Assembly: GCA_020849855.1 (NCBI GenBank)
Contig: JADZFO010000005.1
Span: forward strand, 62,001-126,000
Source of the DNA: a bacterium
GTDB lineage: Bacteria; 4484-113; JAFGCY01
Reading direction: 5' to 3'
DNA: 64,000 nt
The notes beneath the pieces were generated by a model that worked only from the letters and a program-made list of their open reading frames with translations, was not told where the DNA came from and did no database searches. Of the stretch, positions 48,145 to 55,755 are shown piece by piece. The translations under genes were made by a program, and so were the position numbers. Numbering within the stretch: position 1 is the first letter of the stretch; every line of letters begins with the position of its first letter.

Positions 48145-51100
48145 CTAGGGCGCTGGCGCCGGCAGACGCTCAGGCAGCGGGGCTGTTGTCGTCTCCAGCA
48201 TCCCGCTGATGTCGCGGTCAATGCCGGTCATGCTTGTAAACCAGGGCTGCAGTTCCGGGTCGTCGTAGTACTTTTCGCTCCACTTCTTCCACAGGGCGAT
48301 CATGTCCTGGCGCACGCCCCAGTCCGGGCTGTCCAGGTACTGGCGCAGGTCGTCCAGCATGCCGCCGGTCGGCTTCTCATCCGCCGCCAGAAGCAGGCGC
48401 AGCAGGCTGCGCCGGGCCTGCAGGTTCAGGCCGTCGGGGTTGTGATAGTCGCTGACCACCATGACGCGATAGCTCGGCCACTGGGCCAGCAGCTGGTTGA
48501 AAAGCGCCTCGCGCACGGTGATGCTGGGATAGCCCAGCAGCTCGCGCAGGCGGCCATAGCAGTCCACCTGCATGCCGCAGAGCGCCTCGATGCTGACCTT
48601 GATCAGGGCCTCATCGGGCTGCTGTGCCGGGCTGAGGTTGGCCAGCAGGCGCTGATTCGCTGCCGGGTCCCTGATCGCGCCCAGGGTGGCGATGGCGCGG
48701 CGCTGCATACCGCTGTCGGGGCTGTCCAGCAGGGGCAGGATAGCGGAGCCCATGCCGGCCAGCTTCAGCTCGGTGATGACGCTAAGGGCAGCCTGCTGGC
48801 GCGGGATCTCGCCGCTGGCCAGCTGGCGGGTCAGCAGCTCGCGCACGGCGGCGATGGTGCTGAGCTCTTTGGGCGGCGCAGGCGGCGCGAACGGATCGGC
48901 CGGAGTAGCATCCGGCGCCGGCGGCGGGATGGCTTCATAGCTGAAGGCCTTAAATACATCGACATAGCCGCGGATGGCCAGGCTGTTCGGGTCGCTCATC
49001 TTCGCCTCTACGAAGGGCAGCACATCCGGGCCGAAAGCGATCAGGCGTTTGCGGGCCTCGGGCACGATCAGGCGGTTGTCGCCGACCTCCCAGCGGATAG
49101 CAATTTCCCAGAGCTTGTCAAAGATCGCCTGGTCCAGCGCGCCGCTGTAGCTGATCTCGTCCGGCATCTTCAGGCCATCGCTGGGCTTGTCGAAGCCGGC
49201 GTTGTTGGCAGCCAGCAGATCGGCATTCGCGCCGCTGTTGTCCTCCAGCCACAGGCCGCTGCCTGGCTCCTTCGCTTCCTCGACGGCGATGATCTGGCCC
49301 TTCACGATATCGCCGATGTCCACGCCTAGCGCGGTCGTGTCCTTGCTCCAGACCAGGTCGTCGCGCATCAGGCCCAGGTAGTCATCCTTGCCGCCCATGT
49401 CCAGCATCACGCCGATGCTGCCAAAGCCGCGGGCCGGGGTGGCCACGTTGACAGAGCCACGCTTGCCGCTGTAAACGTCATCGCCCTCGCGGTCGATGAA
49501 GATCGAGGCGCTGTTGGTCAGGGCCGCCCCGTTGCAGGACGTGTTGCCCATGTACCTGTCGTTGCCGGCCTTGTCCAGCAGCAGGCTGGCGGCATAGTCG
49601 TGGCTGCCGCTCTGGCCCAGGCCATTGTTCATGATGTAGGTATCGCTGCCGGCCTCGTCGATCAGCCCGCCGATGGCCAGGTGGATGCCGGAGCCCTGGC
49701 CGTACTGCGTCATCTCATACAGATCGTTGCCGCCGCCGTCATAGAGGAAGCCGGCGGAGTACCAGTAGCCCACGCCCTGGTTGTAGATATCGCCAAGGTA
49801 GCGGTCGTTGCCGCCGTAGTCCGCCAGCAGCGCGATGCCGCCGGCGTAGTCAATGTCGCGCTCGCCGATGGCGAAGCCCTGGCTGAAGGACTGGTAGCGG
49901 TCACTGAACAGCGGCGCATGCAGATAGACCCCGCCGGCCTGGTAGGTCTCGTTGCCGCGGCGGTTGGAGCAGATCGCGATGCCGCGCGTACGGGCGAAGG
50001 CCTGGGCCTCGGCCCAGGCGACGTAAACATCGTTGTCAAAGGCGGCCAGGTCGATGGGGTCCGGGGTCTCAACATCAGTCGGGATATCCGGCGCGAGCTG
50101 GACGGAGTCGTCCAGCATGATCGCGATGCCGAAGCCCGCCGCGCCCTGGGTGTAGACCTTGCCGGAGTAGTAGTCACTGCCGCCGTCGTCGTAGAAGGTG
50201 GCGATGCCACCGGCGGCCGCGCCGAGACTGAAGTTTCCGCCGTAATAGCGGTCGTTGCCGGAGCCGAGGTCATAGAAAGCCGCCACGCCCAGCACCGCCG
50301 CGCCGAGGGTGATGTCCACATCCGCGCAGTCGTAGACATCATCGCCGCCGAGATCGGCGAAGAAGCCGAAGGTACCATCGCCAAGCCCGGCCTTTGGAGC
50401 TCCAACCGCAGCACCAATTCTGCAGTCTAAATAGTGATCGTTGCCGCCAGGATCTATCAGCATTGTAAAGTTGCCGGTGTATGTGTCGTCACCGTAGGTG
50501 CCAATGCCTAACCTGTTGCCTTCCAGTTCCATAATGAGAGGTTCATCCACTGGGAAAGCCGAGCGATCAAAGCCGGTCAGCCAGCGGGTCGGTACATCTC
50601 CAGGCGCTTGAAGTATTTCTACCTCGGCAAAGTTGCGAATGTGGGGCCAAACTAGTTTGGAATAGAGGTCTTTCAAGCCTTCAGCCGGCTGATCCTTCAC
50701 CATCCCCGCCCTGAATTCGTCGCTGAAAGCCTCAGGATGCCAGGTCATTGCCGCTAGTGTTCGATCGCGCAGGACAGCTGGAGGCGCATCGCTATGGAAC
50801 TTACCAGATCCAAAGATAACTTTGTTCCTCAGCTGACTCAGCAACCAGACAGGATCCCCCTTGCCATAATCCGTGGGCGCCTGGGGCCAAAACTCCTTGT
50901 AATCCTCGACTGCTGCTCTGACTTCATACTGAGGCTGCTGATCTGGCTCCATACTTGAGGACCGGTCAGCCTGGACACACTCAGCTGCAAACCAATAAGC
51001 CCAGAGGGTTCCAAGGTCTGCTTCGTCGGAGGAACAGTCTTCCAAGAAGCCCTCAAGCCACGGCCCGATCATCAGCGGGTTTGCCATCATCTCGCGCACG

Positions 51101-51363
51101 ATCGGGAAGCACTCATAGCCCTTGCCGTAGTCCTTCTTGAACTTCAGGTCCTCGCGGGTCATGTTGCCGGCCCAGAGCGCGGCGTCCAGCGCGGCAAGCT
51201 CTTCGTAGGAGTAGAAGCTCTCGATGTCCGCCGCGGCGATCTGCGGCTTCCTGGTCTCCAGCTCGGCACTGGCCGGCGCGGGGCTGAAGACGCCCGTCAG
51301 GGTCAGCAGAAAAGCAGCCAGCGCGAGGACGCGCGAAGTTTCAATCAAGGTAGATGAGCGCAT
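48145..51363 (-). CDS. exported beta-solenoid and HEAT-repeat protein
   Basis: A 1072-residue protein with a signal peptide (VLALAAFLLTLTGVFSP, cut near ASA-EL). After a helical N-terminal domain (about 40-270), some 400 residues are short repeats with D-x-G-G-N-D-x-Y (DPGGNDHYLD, DLGGDDVYDC, DYGGNDRYLG, DGGGNDLYEM, DKAGNDRYMG, DMGGKDDYLG) alternating with G-Q-G or QGAAGFGIA, a parallel beta-solenoid that probably binds calcium. The C-terminus (about 800-1010) has HEAT-like helix pairs (GSAILPLLDSPDSGMQRRAI). The DNA for residues about 100-320 (50.4-51.06 kb) is clearly AT-richer than the rest. TAACAT ends 6 nt before the ATG, leaderless despite the signal peptide. Function unknown. Confidence 0.8.
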   Translation of the reverse strand: MRSSTLIETSRVLALAAFLLTLTGVFSPAPASAELETRKPQIAAADIESFYSYEELAALDAALWAGNMTREDLKFKKDYGKGYECFPIVREMMANPLMIGPWLEGFLEDCSSDEADLGTLWAYWFAAECVQADRSSSMEPDQQPQYEVRAAVEDYKEFWPQAPTDYGKGDPVWLLSQLRNKVIFGSGKFHSDAPPAVLRDRTLAAMTWHPEAFSDEFRAGMVKDQPAEGLKDLYSKLVWPHIRNFAEVEILQAPGDVPTRWLTGFDRSAFPVDEPLIMELEGNRLGIGTYGDDTYTGNFTMLIDPGGNDHYLDCRIGAAVGAPKAGLGDGTFGFFADLGGDDVYDCADVDITLGAAVLGVAAFYDLGSGNDRYYGGNFSLGAAAGGIATFYDDGGSDYYSGKVYTQGAAGFGIAIMLDDSVQLAPDIPTDVETPDPIDLAAFDNDVYVAWAEAQAFARTRGIAICSNRRGNETYQAGGVYLHAPLFSDRYQSFSQGFAIGERDIDYAGGIALLADYGGNDRYLGDIYNQGVGYWYSAGFLYDGGGNDLYEMTQYGQGSGIHLAIGGLIDEAGSDTYIMNNGLGQSGSHDYAASLLLDKAGNDRYMGNTSCNGAALTNSASIFIDREGDDVYSGKRGSVNVATPARGFGSIGVMLDMGGKDDYLGLMRDDLVWSKDTTALGVDIGDIVKGQIIAVEEAKEPGSGLWLEDNSGANADLLAANNAGFDKPSDGLKMPDEISYSGALDQAIFDKLWEIAIRWEVGDNRLIVPEARKRLIAFGPDVLPFVEAKMSDPNSLAIRGYVDVFKAFSYEAIPPPAPDATPADPFAPPAPPKELSTIAAVRELLTRQLASGEIPRQQAALSVITELKLAGMGSAILPLLDSPDSGMQRRAIATLGAIRDPAANQRLLANLSPAQQPDEALIKVSIEALCGMQVDCYGRLRELLGYPSITVREALFNQLLAQWPSYRVMVVSDYHNPDGLNLQARRSLLRLLLAADEKPTGGMLDDLRQYLDSPDWGVRQDMIALWKKWSEKYYDDPELQPWFTSMTGIDRDISGMLETTTAPLPERLPAPAP

Positions 51364-51369
51364 GCCGCG

Positions 51370-51375
51370 ATGTTA
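51370..51375 (-). promoter_or_regulatory. -10 box TAACAT, leaderless type
   Basis: The hexamer ends 6 nt before ATG 51363 of the solenoid-protein gene. Confidence 0.6.
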
Positions 51376-51415
51376 GCAGAGCGCGCGCTGCCTTCCGAGC
51401 TGTCGGACCCTGGCG

Positions 51416-51455
51416 CGGAGCGCGGGCTGCTGGCGCAGCCAGAGCCCGCTTTCTT
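51416..51455. repeat. REP-like hairpin, left end of the RAYT cassette
   Basis: A 40-nt hairpin (outer stem GCGGGCT/AGCCCGC, inner CTGG/CCAG) 18 nt before the transposase start. Its reverse complement matches the right-hand hairpin at the first 12 nt (AAGAAAGCGGGC) and last 11 nt (CCCGCGCTCCG), with equal total length. Confidence 0.8.
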
Positions 51456-51459
51456 CTCT

Positions 51460-51465
51460 TAGAAT
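51460..51465 (+). promoter_or_regulatory. -10 box TAGAAT, leaderless type
   Basis: The hexamer ends 7 nt before ATG 51473. An ATG at 51464 overlaps the -10 box and so cannot be the start. Confidence 0.65.
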
Positions 51466-51472
51466 GATGCTT

Positions 51473-52072
51473 ATGTACAAGGCCGTGATGCGTGACAAGT
51501 ATGCTGACTCACCAGTTTGGCGCTGCCGGGGTTACCTGCCGCACTTCGATCAGCCCGGCGCGGTTCAGTTCATCACCTATCGCACCGCTGATTCTTTGCC
51601 GAAGGAGGCAGTGCTCAAGATCCATCAGCAGATACCAGCGCACATGAGCGCAGAAAGGCGCGAGGCCCTGGAGGCCTTGCTGGATCGCTGCCATGGTGCG
51701 TGCCTTCTGAGGAGACCAGAGGTTGCCGCTGTTGTCCAAGAGAACCTCTTTCATTTTGATGCTGATCGCTATCGACTGCTGGCCTGGTGCGTAATGCCCA
51801 ATCATGTCCATATCCTCATTGAGGTCCTGAATGGCTACACACTGGACAAGATCATGCATGGTTGCAAGCACAACACAGCAACACGTATTAACCGAGTGCT
51901 AGGTCGCAGTGGCCCTTTCTGGCTCGAAGATTACTTTGACCGCTGCGTGCGGGATGAAGAGCATCTGAACAGAACGATTGAGTACATAGAGCGCAATCCT
52001 GTATCGGCTGGACTCTGCTCACGAATTGAGGAATGGGAATTCAGCTCGAAACTGTGCGTCAGGAAAGACTAA
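51473..52072 (+). CDS. REP-associated tyrosine transposase (RAYT), IS200-like
   Basis: A 199-residue single-strand transposase of the Y1/HUH class. The HUH motif is in LLAWCVMPNHVHILIEVLNG and the C-terminal block is DYFDRCVRDEEHLNRTIEYI with ERNPVSAGL, which carries the tyrosine region of RAYT proteins. The N-terminal YLPHFDQPGAVQFITYRTAD is also typical. RAYTs nick and mobilise REP palindromes; they are usually single-copy and act in trans. The stop codon overlaps the right REP-like hairpin by 2 nt. The gene is intact and has its own leaderless promoter. Confidence 0.92.
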   Translation: MYKAVMRDKYADSPVWRCRGYLPHFDQPGAVQFITYRTADSLPKEAVLKIHQQIPAHMSAERREALEALLDRCHGACLLRRPEVAAVVQENLFHFDADRYRLLAWCVMPNHVHILIEVLNGYTLDKIMHGCKHNTATRINRVLGRSGPFWLEDYFDRCVRDEEHLNRTIEYIERNPVSAGLCSRIEEWEFSSKLCVRKD

Positions 52073-52110
52073 GAAAGCGGGCCCCTGCATGGCAGGCGGC
52101 CCGCGCTCCG
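52071..52110. repeat. REP-like hairpin, right end of the RAYT cassette
   Basis: GCGGGCC pairs with GGCCCGC and CCTGC with GCAGG around ATG. The 17-nt interior differs from the left copy at about half its positions, but the stem is kept by paired changes, which indicates selection on structure. Confidence 0.8.
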
Positions 52111-52188
52111 AGCCTTCGGTGCGCATCATGCTGATCGCGGTTCGTGCTTCCACTTCGCGAAAGTTACAAGGCTGCTTGAGCCTAAGGG

Positions 52189-53394
52189 CTAGAAATGCTC
52201 GTAGCCGCTGCGCTGCAGTGGGTAGAGCTTGCCATCCTCCGCGCGGTAGTGGCAGCCCTCGGCGCTGTCCACCACGGTGCCGATGCGCAGCAGGCGGCCC
52301 GGCGCTTCGCGCAGCAGGCGAAGCGATGCGCTTTCCGGCGCGCTGAAGAGCAGGCCGTAGTCCTCGGCGCAGGCCAGCAGCCAGTCCGCCCGCGAGGCGT
52401 AGGCCCGCGGCCGCCCCGCCGGGTCAAGCGCCCCAGGCAGGTTCAGCGCGGCCTTCTCCTCCCCCGGCCCGCGCCGGCGGCTGGCCAGCCACAGCAGGAA
52501 GGCTTCCACTTCCGGCTCCAGCTGCGGCGCCGATAGGTCCAGCAGCAGCCCGGCGCCGCTGGCCTGCGCCAGCAGCAGCAGGCTCTCCGACAGGCTGTCG
52601 GATGTGTCGAGGCAAGCGCTGGCCAGGCCCTCGCGCTGCAGCCAGAGGCCCAGTGCAAGCCCGGGCAGAGGGCGGCGCAGGGCCGCGCAGGCCCGCGGAA
52701 AGTCCGCCGGGGCCGGGCGGTTGCTGCGCCCGCTGGCCACCGAGCCGCTCAGCACGCAAAGCCCTGTCTGCGCCCGGCCCAGGCCCGCGCTCAGCCAGAT
52801 GCCGTGGCCGGGCCTGGCCCCGGAGCGGGTCAGCGCCGCCGCCGCGCCGCTCAGCTCGCCTAGTACGGTAAAGCCGATGATCCACTGCGGCGCGGCCACC
52901 GTATCGCCGCCGATCAGCTGCAGCGGGCAGCCCTGCTGCGCGCTGAAGTGCTGCAGCTCAGCAAGCCCCTCCAGCAGCGCGTCGATCTGCGCCTGGCTCG
53001 CGCCCGCCGGCACCCCCAGCTGCCCCAGGGCATAGGCCGGCCGCGCGCCCATCGCCGCGCAGTCGCTGAGGTTCACGGCCAGGGCCTTGAAGGCCGCGTC
53101 GGCCAGCGTTATATAACGCAGGTCAAAGTGCACGCCCTCGACCAAAAGGTCGGTGGTGATCACGGTATCGCTGGCGTTCAGCCGCCGTCCCGAGTCCAGC
53201 GGCCCCAGGCGCAGCACTGCCGCGTCATCCCCCGGGCCCAGCAGCAGGCGCGGGTCCGCCGCGGCCCCGATGCCGCCGGCGGTGACTGCAGTGATGATGC
53301 CGCGCTCGCTGAGCCGCCCTGCTGCACTGCGGCTTGCCGCGCCCTCGCTCGCTGCATCCGCGCTCCCTGCAGCGCCCGTTCTGCGTCCTGCCAT
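52189..53394 (-). CDS. thiL: thiamine-monophosphate kinase
   Basis: A 401-residue ATP-dependent kinase making thiamine pyrophosphate, last step of the pathway. Family blocks are LLLGPGDDAAVLRL, VITTDLLVEGVHFDLRYI, AFKALAVNLSDCAAMGARPA, LIGGDTVAAPQW and ACAEDYGLLFSAPE. The usual SDG of the C-terminal metal-binding block reads DTSDSLSESL, a Gly-to-Ser change that may matter. The N-terminal 30 residues are Ala/Gly-rich and may be translated only in part. ATG 53394 is one base after the upstream stop (TGAGATG), so the two genes form a coupled operon. Confidence 0.92.
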   Translation of the reverse strand: MAGRRTGAAGSADAASEGAASRSAAGRLSERGIITAVTAGGIGAAADPRLLLGPGDDAAVLRLGPLDSGRRLNASDTVITTDLLVEGVHFDLRYITLADAAFKALAVNLSDCAAMGARPAYALGQLGVPAGASQAQIDALLEGLAELQHFSAQQGCPLQLIGGDTVAAPQWIIGFTVLGELSGAAAALTRSGARPGHGIWLSAGLGRAQTGLCVLSGSVASGRSNRPAPADFPRACAALRRPLPGLALGLWLQREGLASACLDTSDSLSESLLLLAQASGAGLLLDLSAPQLEPEVEAFLLWLASRRRGPGEEKAALNLPGALDPAGRPRAYASRADWLLACAEDYGLLFSAPESASLRLLREAPGRLLRIGTVVDSAEGCHYRAEDGKLYPLQRSGYEHF

Positions 53395-53395
53395 C

Positions 53396-53866
53396 TCAGA
53401 GCTCCAGGGGCCGGCTGAACTGCTCGGCGCCCGTTACCAGCACCATCGGGCTCAAGGGGTCAAGCAGCAGCTTCCAGTCATGCAGGCCCAGGCGCATCAC
53501 CGCAAGGTAGGCCCGGCCCGGCAGGCCGTCCTCGCCCTGCTGCGAGATATAGGTGAACAGCGGCTCGCCGTGGTAACGCGCGAAATCTTCCAGCTTGCTG
53601 TAATGCCCCTGGGACACGCCCTCCCAGCCGTCCAGCGCCTCTTCATGCTCCGGCGCCAGGTCATAGACCATGCCGGCGGCGCAGTGCCGCTCGTCGGGCA
53701 GCAGTGTCGCCACCGCGCCGGCGCCCCAGTTGCGGCTGAAGGCGCCGCGGAAGGCCAGGCGCCAGCCGGGGATCACCACGGCGTCCACCAGCACCGCGCC
53801 GGGGCAGCGGAAACGCATCTGCTCGCGGCTCATGTTGGAGCCATAGGCCAGATAGAGGCGTGACAT
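53396..53866 (-). CDS. gamma-glutamylcyclotransferase-like protein
   Basis: A 156-residue protein of the GGCT/AIG2 fold. The substrate loop YLAYGSNMSREQM opens the protein and the catalytic Glu is in EEALDGWEGVSQGHYSK. Relatives cleave gamma-glutamyl amines or peptides to 5-oxoproline. Leaderless ATG, 6 nt after TAAACT. First gene of a two-gene operon with thiL; a functional link is not obvious. Confidence 0.9.
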   Translation of the reverse strand: MSRLYLAYGSNMSREQMRFRCPGAVLVDAVVIPGWRLAFRGAFSRNWGAGAVATLLPDERHCAAGMVYDLAPEHEEALDGWEGVSQGHYSKLEDFARYHGEPLFTYISQQGEDGLPGRAYLAVMRLGLHDWKLLLDPLSPMVLVTGAEQFSRPLEL

Positions 53867-53872
53867 GCGGGA

Positions 53873-53878
53873 AGTTTA
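53873..53878 (-). promoter_or_regulatory. -10 box TAAACT, leaderless type
   Basis: The hexamer ends 6 nt before ATG 53866. Confidence 0.65.
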
Positions 53879-53935
53879 GCGCGAGGGGAAAGGCAGGTGG
53901 CAGAAGTCAGAAGGCAATGGGCAATGAGGTTGTGC

Positions 53936-54055
53936 GTAGGGGCGCGTGGCGCGCGCCCGCGGTTGAAGTTAGGCGAGCCGTAGCGCTTGCGTCCGCACAT
54001 GCATTGTTCTTCTTCCTGTAGGGGCGCGATAGAATTCGGGCCCATCTTCGCCCGT
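53936..54055. repeat. relics of short GTAGGGGCGCG palindromes
   Basis: The 11-mer GTAGGGGCGCG occurs at 53936 and 54018. The first copy leads into a hairpin (GGGCGCG/CGCGCCC), the second into CGGGC/GCCCG. The 294 bases between the two divergent genes otherwise hold only promoters. Confidence 0.45.
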
Positions 54056-54148
54056 AGCAGCGCGGCCCCGGTCCGCGCGTCTTGTCCGCCGCAGGGGCCG
54101 AGCATAGCCTCGGCCCGCTGGCGCTTAGGCAGAGGATCCACTTTCTGC

Positions 54149-54154
54149 TAGTCT
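54149..54154 (+). promoter_or_regulatory. -10 box TAGTCT, leaderless type
   Basis: The hexamer ends 6 nt before ATG 54161. Confidence 0.55.
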
Positions 54155-54160
54155 TTCACC

Positions 54161-55543
54161 ATGAACCAAAGCGCCGAAGTCCGGCAGCCTCGACTTTGGC
54201 CATGGTGGAAACATTGGCTGCGACGGCTGCTGGGCCTGGTGATTCTGCTGATCGCCGCCGAAGTGTTGTTGTATTCAAGCGAAGTCTATAAGAGTCTGCG
54301 ACTAAATCCGACACAGGACCCACTCTTTGACCTGTACGCTCGTGAGCTGGCGCAACACAATGCCTGGACGGGCTTCACCGACCGCTTGAACTACTTTGAT
54401 GCTCGAGTTCCGGATGAGGTAATGGCCAAATGGGAACCGCAATTCGGGGCAGACCCGCGTTACTGGCAGCTGCGGGTGTGGAACCGACTGTACAGTGCCG
54501 ATCTTGGTATAGGTAGCGTTGCGACTCAGGACGGCAATCTGAAGTTGGAGATTCAGGACTTGCTGCGAAGTAGTGGCGACACGGGGATTGACTCGGCTTC
54601 AACCTTTATGGCTTATTTCCTGAGCCAGAGCGAGATTGACGGTGAATACCGTCGTGACATCCGCAGGGCGAGCGAAGAACTCAGCAACAGCAGCGTCGGC
54701 ATTGACGCTTGGCGGGCTGATCGTGCGGTCAAAGATGAGTCACGCAAGTTAGAACTAACCAGGCAATTGGCCCATGATCTGCCAGAAGAGGCCTGGGCGC
54801 ATTACCTGTTGTCAATGAAGCTCTTTGAACGAGGTCAACTTGAAAGTGGCTGGATAGAGCTTAAGAAGGGCAACGAAAGCACAGGCACAACATCGCCCTT
54901 TGTCGCGATGCCTGCTGCCCTCCTGCTCGGACAACTTGGGCCTAATGCTGAACTGCCTGCCAACGCCAGTGTGTGCGCTTGCATGCTGATCCAGTCCGAG
55001 CGCTGGCCCCAACCTCGCTACATCGACCTCAAGCGCGGCTTTCTAGCCGCCGCGGATGATGCGGTATCCAGGAGGGACAGGGGCGATCTCCAAGCGCTGC
55101 ACATCTTCGCCTGTCGCATGGGGCAGGCCGAGAGCCTGGATCGTATGCCGGCTTTGGTGGCGCTGATCATGGATCAGAAGCTCCTCCGTGCGATTAATGT
55201 CGATCTCGCGCCTCTAATGTCCCGCGAAGAACGCCGGATGCTTCAGCGCCTAGGCGCCAAGCAAAACGGCGCACGCCAGAAAATGAACGACTGGCCCAAT
55301 CCCATGGACTTCGGGCCGGAGGATAGGGAGGACTGGCCGATACCGCCCGAAATGTTCTTGTCGCTACAGCGTACTAGAGTCTATGAGCATGTCTGCAGAC
55401 GTTATCAAAGGGAATTCGCTGTCGACCTGCCAGCCATACACACCCGCTTCGGCCAACTAGCGGAGTTTAACTTCGAGACCTGCACCAGGCCGGACAGTGA
55501 AGCTTGGACCGAACCACGTGTTTATCACGGCTGGGACTATTAG
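54161..55543 (+). CDS. membrane-anchored protein of the GD-LFD-Y paralogous family
   Basis: A 460-residue paralogue. A basic start (RLWPWWKHWLRRLLG) and one membrane segment (LLGLVILLIAAEVLLY) precede the signature, here TQDPLFDLYARELAQ, and FGADPRYWQLRVWNRLY. The TPR-like EAWAHYLLSMKLFERGQLES with KKGNES is present. The DNA is AT-richer than most of the window. It is followed by another family member in the same orientation, which has its own promoter after a 212-bp repeat-rich gap. Confidence 0.77.
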   Translation: MNQSAEVRQPRLWPWWKHWLRRLLGLVILLIAAEVLLYSSEVYKSLRLNPTQDPLFDLYARELAQHNAWTGFTDRLNYFDARVPDEVMAKWEPQFGADPRYWQLRVWNRLYSADLGIGSVATQDGNLKLEIQDLLRSSGDTGIDSASTFMAYFLSQSEIDGEYRRDIRRASEELSNSSVGIDAWRADRAVKDESRKLELTRQLAHDLPEEAWAHYLLSMKLFERGQLESGWIELKKGNESTGTTSPFVAMPAALLLGQLGPNAELPANASVCACMLIQSERWPQPRYIDLKRGFLAAADDAVSRRDRGDLQALHIFACRMGQAESLDRMPALVALIMDQKLLRAINVDLAPLMSREERRMLQRLGAKQNGARQKMNDWPNPMDFGPEDREDWPIPPEMFLSLQRTRVYEHVCRRYQREFAVDLPAIHTRFGQLAEFNFETCTRPDSEAWTEPRVYHGWDY

Positions 55544-55658
55544 GTTTGTAGGATGAACGCTGAATTCGCCCAAAGTAACATCCCGCTAAAGGCCTTTCGT
55601 GCCTTTACAACATAGCAGCGGGTTCGCGCCTCACTGCGCTCGTCGCGGCAGGTCAGCA

Positions 55659-55715
55659 GGCGGCCACGGAGTGCCGCCCTACCGTAGGCGGGCGGGTCTT
55701 CGACCCGCGCCCTAC
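55659..55715. repeat. double palindrome between two paralogues
   Basis: One hairpin (GGCGGC/GCCGCC, about 55659-55678) and one longer stem (GTAGG...GGGTC loop GACCC...CCTAC, 55684-55715) lie in the 212-bp gap. The text resembles intergenic REP-like elements; no gene is seen in the gap. Confidence 0.6.
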
Positions 55716-55743
55716 AGGACGAAAAGGTAGCTTCTAACTCTGC

Positions 55744-55749
55744 TACTCT
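55744..55749 (+). promoter_or_regulatory. -10 box TACTCT, leaderless type
   Basis: The hexamer ends 6 nt before ATG 55756. Confidence 0.6.
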
Positions 55750-55755
55750 GTCCCC

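Larger units (their letters stand above)
51416..52110 (+). mobile_element. REP-RAYT-REP cassette
   Basis: The transposase gene lies between two 40-nt hairpins in opposite orientation, the arrangement known for RAYT genes and their REP sequences. The whole unit is 695 bp, AT-richer than the surroundings, and sits between the solenoid-protein gene and thiL. Confidence 0.75.
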
